A stretch of 7,686 nt of DNA, taken from Methanothrix sp. Lineage in GTDB: Archaea; Halobacteriota; Methanosarcinia; Methanotrichales; Methanotrichaceae. The position numbers and the translations under genes were made by a program. The stretch covers positions 1 to 7,686 of the forward strand of contig JAAZNX010000223.1 in the NCBI GenBank assembly GCA_012798025.1, given 5' to 3'. Of this stretch, positions 6,592 through 7,686 are shown piece by piece (the first letter of the stretch is position 1; each line of letters opens with the position of its first letter). The notes beneath the pieces are model-generated. The model was not told the DNA's origin and searched no databases. It worked only from the letters and a program-made list of their open reading frames with translations.

Positions 6592-6645
6592 TCCTGCCTC
6601 GACATTTACATTGCCAGTCATTCGTTCTACCATCCAGAAGAGAAA

Positions 6646-6661
6646 TTGAAACACATTTCAA
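6646..6661. promoter_or_regulatory. Perfect 6-bp-arm palindrome, candidate operator of the ferredoxin-AOR operon
   Basis: TTGAAA CACA TTTCAA is a perfect inverted repeat with a 4-nt spacer. It lies 55 bp upstream of the ferredoxin start, directly downstream of the AT-rich stretch 6662-6675 that contains a TATA-like TTTTTAAT on the minus strand. It would sit near the expected transcription start. The position suits a repressor site, but it could also be part of the preceding terminator or chance. Confidence 0.35.
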
Positions 6662-6689
6662 AAAATTAAAAATATGGATCGCAGGATCC
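6655..6689 (-). terminator. Hairpin plus T-tract terminator of the FBP aldolase/phosphatase gene
   Basis: Seven bases after the TAG stop, the minus strand has GGATC CTGC GATCC (6689-6676), a perfect 5-bp stem with a 4-nt loop. It is followed by a T-rich run through about 6661. This resembles an intrinsic terminator. The T-rich run alone could suffice in an archaeon, and it also overlaps the likely promoter of the ferredoxin gene. Confidence 0.5.
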
Positions 6690-6696
6690 TTTTGAT

Positions 6697-7686
6697 CTAT
6701 TCCACCTTCATGAACCTGTTCTCCAGGGTCTTCATGACGTGAGGCAGCGTGGTGTACTCCATGTCCTCCATGGGCAGTCGCTGCGGCTCAAAGGGTCCGT
6801 GCGCCCGCAAGTAATCTGTTATCTCCAGGCATCTCTGACGGGTCAGGTCGTAGGCGACATCTGCGAACAGGTCCACGGGACCAACGAAGCTTCCCTGAGC
6901 CATCTGGAAGCCGGCAGCAATTACTCGCGGCGGTCCGTCAAACCTCGTAGGATGGGCGGTCTCAAAGGAGCAGGGCATCAGTGGTCCATTGTGGCTGCCG
7001 CGCATCCATCCGCTGACCAGGTGACCCAGAGCGAAGGGCTCTAGCACCTCGCCCAACGCCGGAAGGCCGGACTGGCACCTGACCAGAGCCACGGGGTCGT
7101 CTTTGCCAACGTATGTTCCCGCGGTCTGGTAGAGCTTCTCAGTGCTCACAACTGCCACAGGCTCTTGCTCCGATATCTTGCTATTCGGCTTGCAAAAGAC
7201 CCTCTTGATCACATATCTGCTTTTTGCGCCGATCAGTGCCAGCATGTCGTACATCTCTGCTGGGCAGTCCATGAATACCCTCTTGTGCTCCATGATGTCC
7301 CAGATCTCGAAGGTGAAGCCGTGATGGCAGGCTGGGTCGATCACCAGGCCTGCTGTGTTGAATGGATCTGCAAACATCTTGAAAATAGGGAGATTGAAGG
7401 CCCCGGGCTCGGTCTTGTCCATCATGAAAGCAACCACGGGCTCCGAGGTACGTTCATTGATCTCCATCTCGGCCACGCCCGGTCCCATGCCCCGGATGTT
7501 GCCGCTGAAGGCATCCGCAAGCAGGTCCTGACCGGCTCCGTAGAGCTTGAGCTTCTTGGCCTTCTCCGTGGCCTCCTCGAAGGTCTCCCAGGCCAGGGCA
7601 TGGATTTCGCCACTGTCGCAGCCCTTCTTGTGGCTCATCAGCAGCTCCAGGTCGTCGCCGCAGGAGAGCACCCTAAAGTCGATCAG
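6697..7686 (-). CDS. fbp: Fructose-1,6-bisphosphate aldolase/phosphatase (FBPase class V), N-terminus off the right edge
   Basis: The frame is open from the right edge; the first visible codon reads L and the segment begins LIDFRVLSCGDD. 329 residues are visible and about 40-45 N-terminal residues, which hold the first metal ligands, are missing. The GTG at 7671 is an internal valine, not the start. Visible signatures are CGDD (metal aspartates), LYGAGQDLL, FSGNIRGMGPGVAEME, MDKTEPGAFNLP, TYVGKDDPV, FALGHLVSGWMRGSHNGPLMP and FDGPPRV. In characterised homologues the YVGK lysine (codon 7102-7104) forms the Schiff base with dihydroxyacetone phosphate, and the tyrosine (7111-7113) is also catalytic. 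The one enzyme condenses triose phosphates and dephosphorylates the product to fructose-6-phosphate, making gluconeogenesis one-way. It acts in the cytosol, as a multimer in known cases. It ends in TAG with a terminator-like hairpin before the ferredoxin gene, so it is probably a separate transcript. Confidence 0.95.
   Translation of the reverse strand: MIDFRVLSCGDDLELLMSHKKGCDSGEIHALAWETFEEATEKAKKLKLYGAGQDLLADAFSGNIRGMGPGVAEMEINERTSEPVVAFMMDKTEPGAFNLPIFKMFADPFNTAGLVIDPACHHGFTFEIWDIMEHKRVFMDCPAEMYDMLALIGAKSRYVIKRVFCKPNSKISEQEPVAVVSTEKLYQTAGTYVGKDDPVALVRCQSGLPALGEVLEPFALGHLVSGWMRGSHNGPLMPCSFETAHPTRFDGPPRVIAAGFQMAQGSFVGPVDLFADVAYDLTRQRCLEITDYLRAHGPFEPQRLPMEDMEYTTLPHVMKTLENRFMKVE

Noticed and set aside
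6202..6669. Plus-strand 155-codon open frame opposite the ferredoxin gene
   Set aside because: It is the antisense reading of a cysteine-rich conserved gene, with low-complexity alanine-rich translation and no supporting start signal.
6697..6699. TAG of the FBP aldolase/phosphatase as a possible pyrrolysine codon
   Set aside because: The protein already ends at the expected family length, and the frame meets TGA twelve codons later after the terminator-like hairpin, so it is an ordinary stop.
7669..7671. GTG as the start of the FBP aldolase/phosphatase
   Set aside because: The frame stays open to the window edge, and the upstream residues LIDFR fit the family sequence just before CGDD, so this GTG is an internal valine.

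Overview
The window looks archaeal, most likely from a methanogen of the Methanosarcinales and possibly a Methanothrix (Methanosaeta)-like organism. The evidence is an archaeal-type fructose-1,6-bisphosphate aldolase/phosphatase, an archaeal fused sugar-1-phosphate nucleotidylyltransferase/acetyltransferase, a tungsten-type aldehyde oxidoreductase, TATA/BRE-like promoter sequences and no bacterial -35/-10 pairs. The genus is an inference from overall gene character; no marker gene is present. The window is densely coded. No gene-free stretch reaches 300 bases; the longest gaps are about 105 bp (6592-6696) and 97 bp (3697-3793). I see no tRNA, rRNA, CRISPR array, insertion sequence or phage gene.

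Region 1 (1-3696, all on the minus strand, read right to left) is a nucleotide-sugar operon. A GlmU-like bifunctional enzyme should make UDP-GlcNAc. It is followed by a DegT/DnrJ/EryC1 aminotransferase, a Gfo/Idh/MocA-family dehydrogenase and a WbpD-type left-handed beta-helix N-acetyltransferase that runs off the left edge. Together these fit oxidation of UDP-GlcNAc at C3, transamination and N-acetylation to a UDP-2,3-diacetamido sugar. Such a sugar would probably serve surface glycans or protein N-glycosylation.

Region 2 (3697-4417) holds a divergent promoter region and one plus-strand winged-helix DNA-binding protein of unknown target. Its promoter geometry predicts a leaderless transcript. 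Its stop codon overlaps the stop codon of the convergent oxidoreductase gene.

Region 3 (4414-7686, all minus strand) holds, in transcription order, the fructose-1,6-bisphosphate aldolase/phosphatase (5' end beyond the right edge), a four-cluster ferredoxin and an aldehyde:ferredoxin oxidoreductase (AOR) family subunit. The ferredoxin and AOR are 12 bp apart and probably form one two-subunit enzyme. The phosphatase supplies fructose-6-phosphate by gluconeogenesis, which is also the precursor of the amino sugars made by region 1.

I do not see an obviously new system. The points most worth following up are the AOR/polyferredoxin pair, whose two reading frames are in phase across a single TAG codon; a TTGAAA-N4-TTTCAA palindrome in front of it; and the complete-looking diacetamido-sugar cassette.
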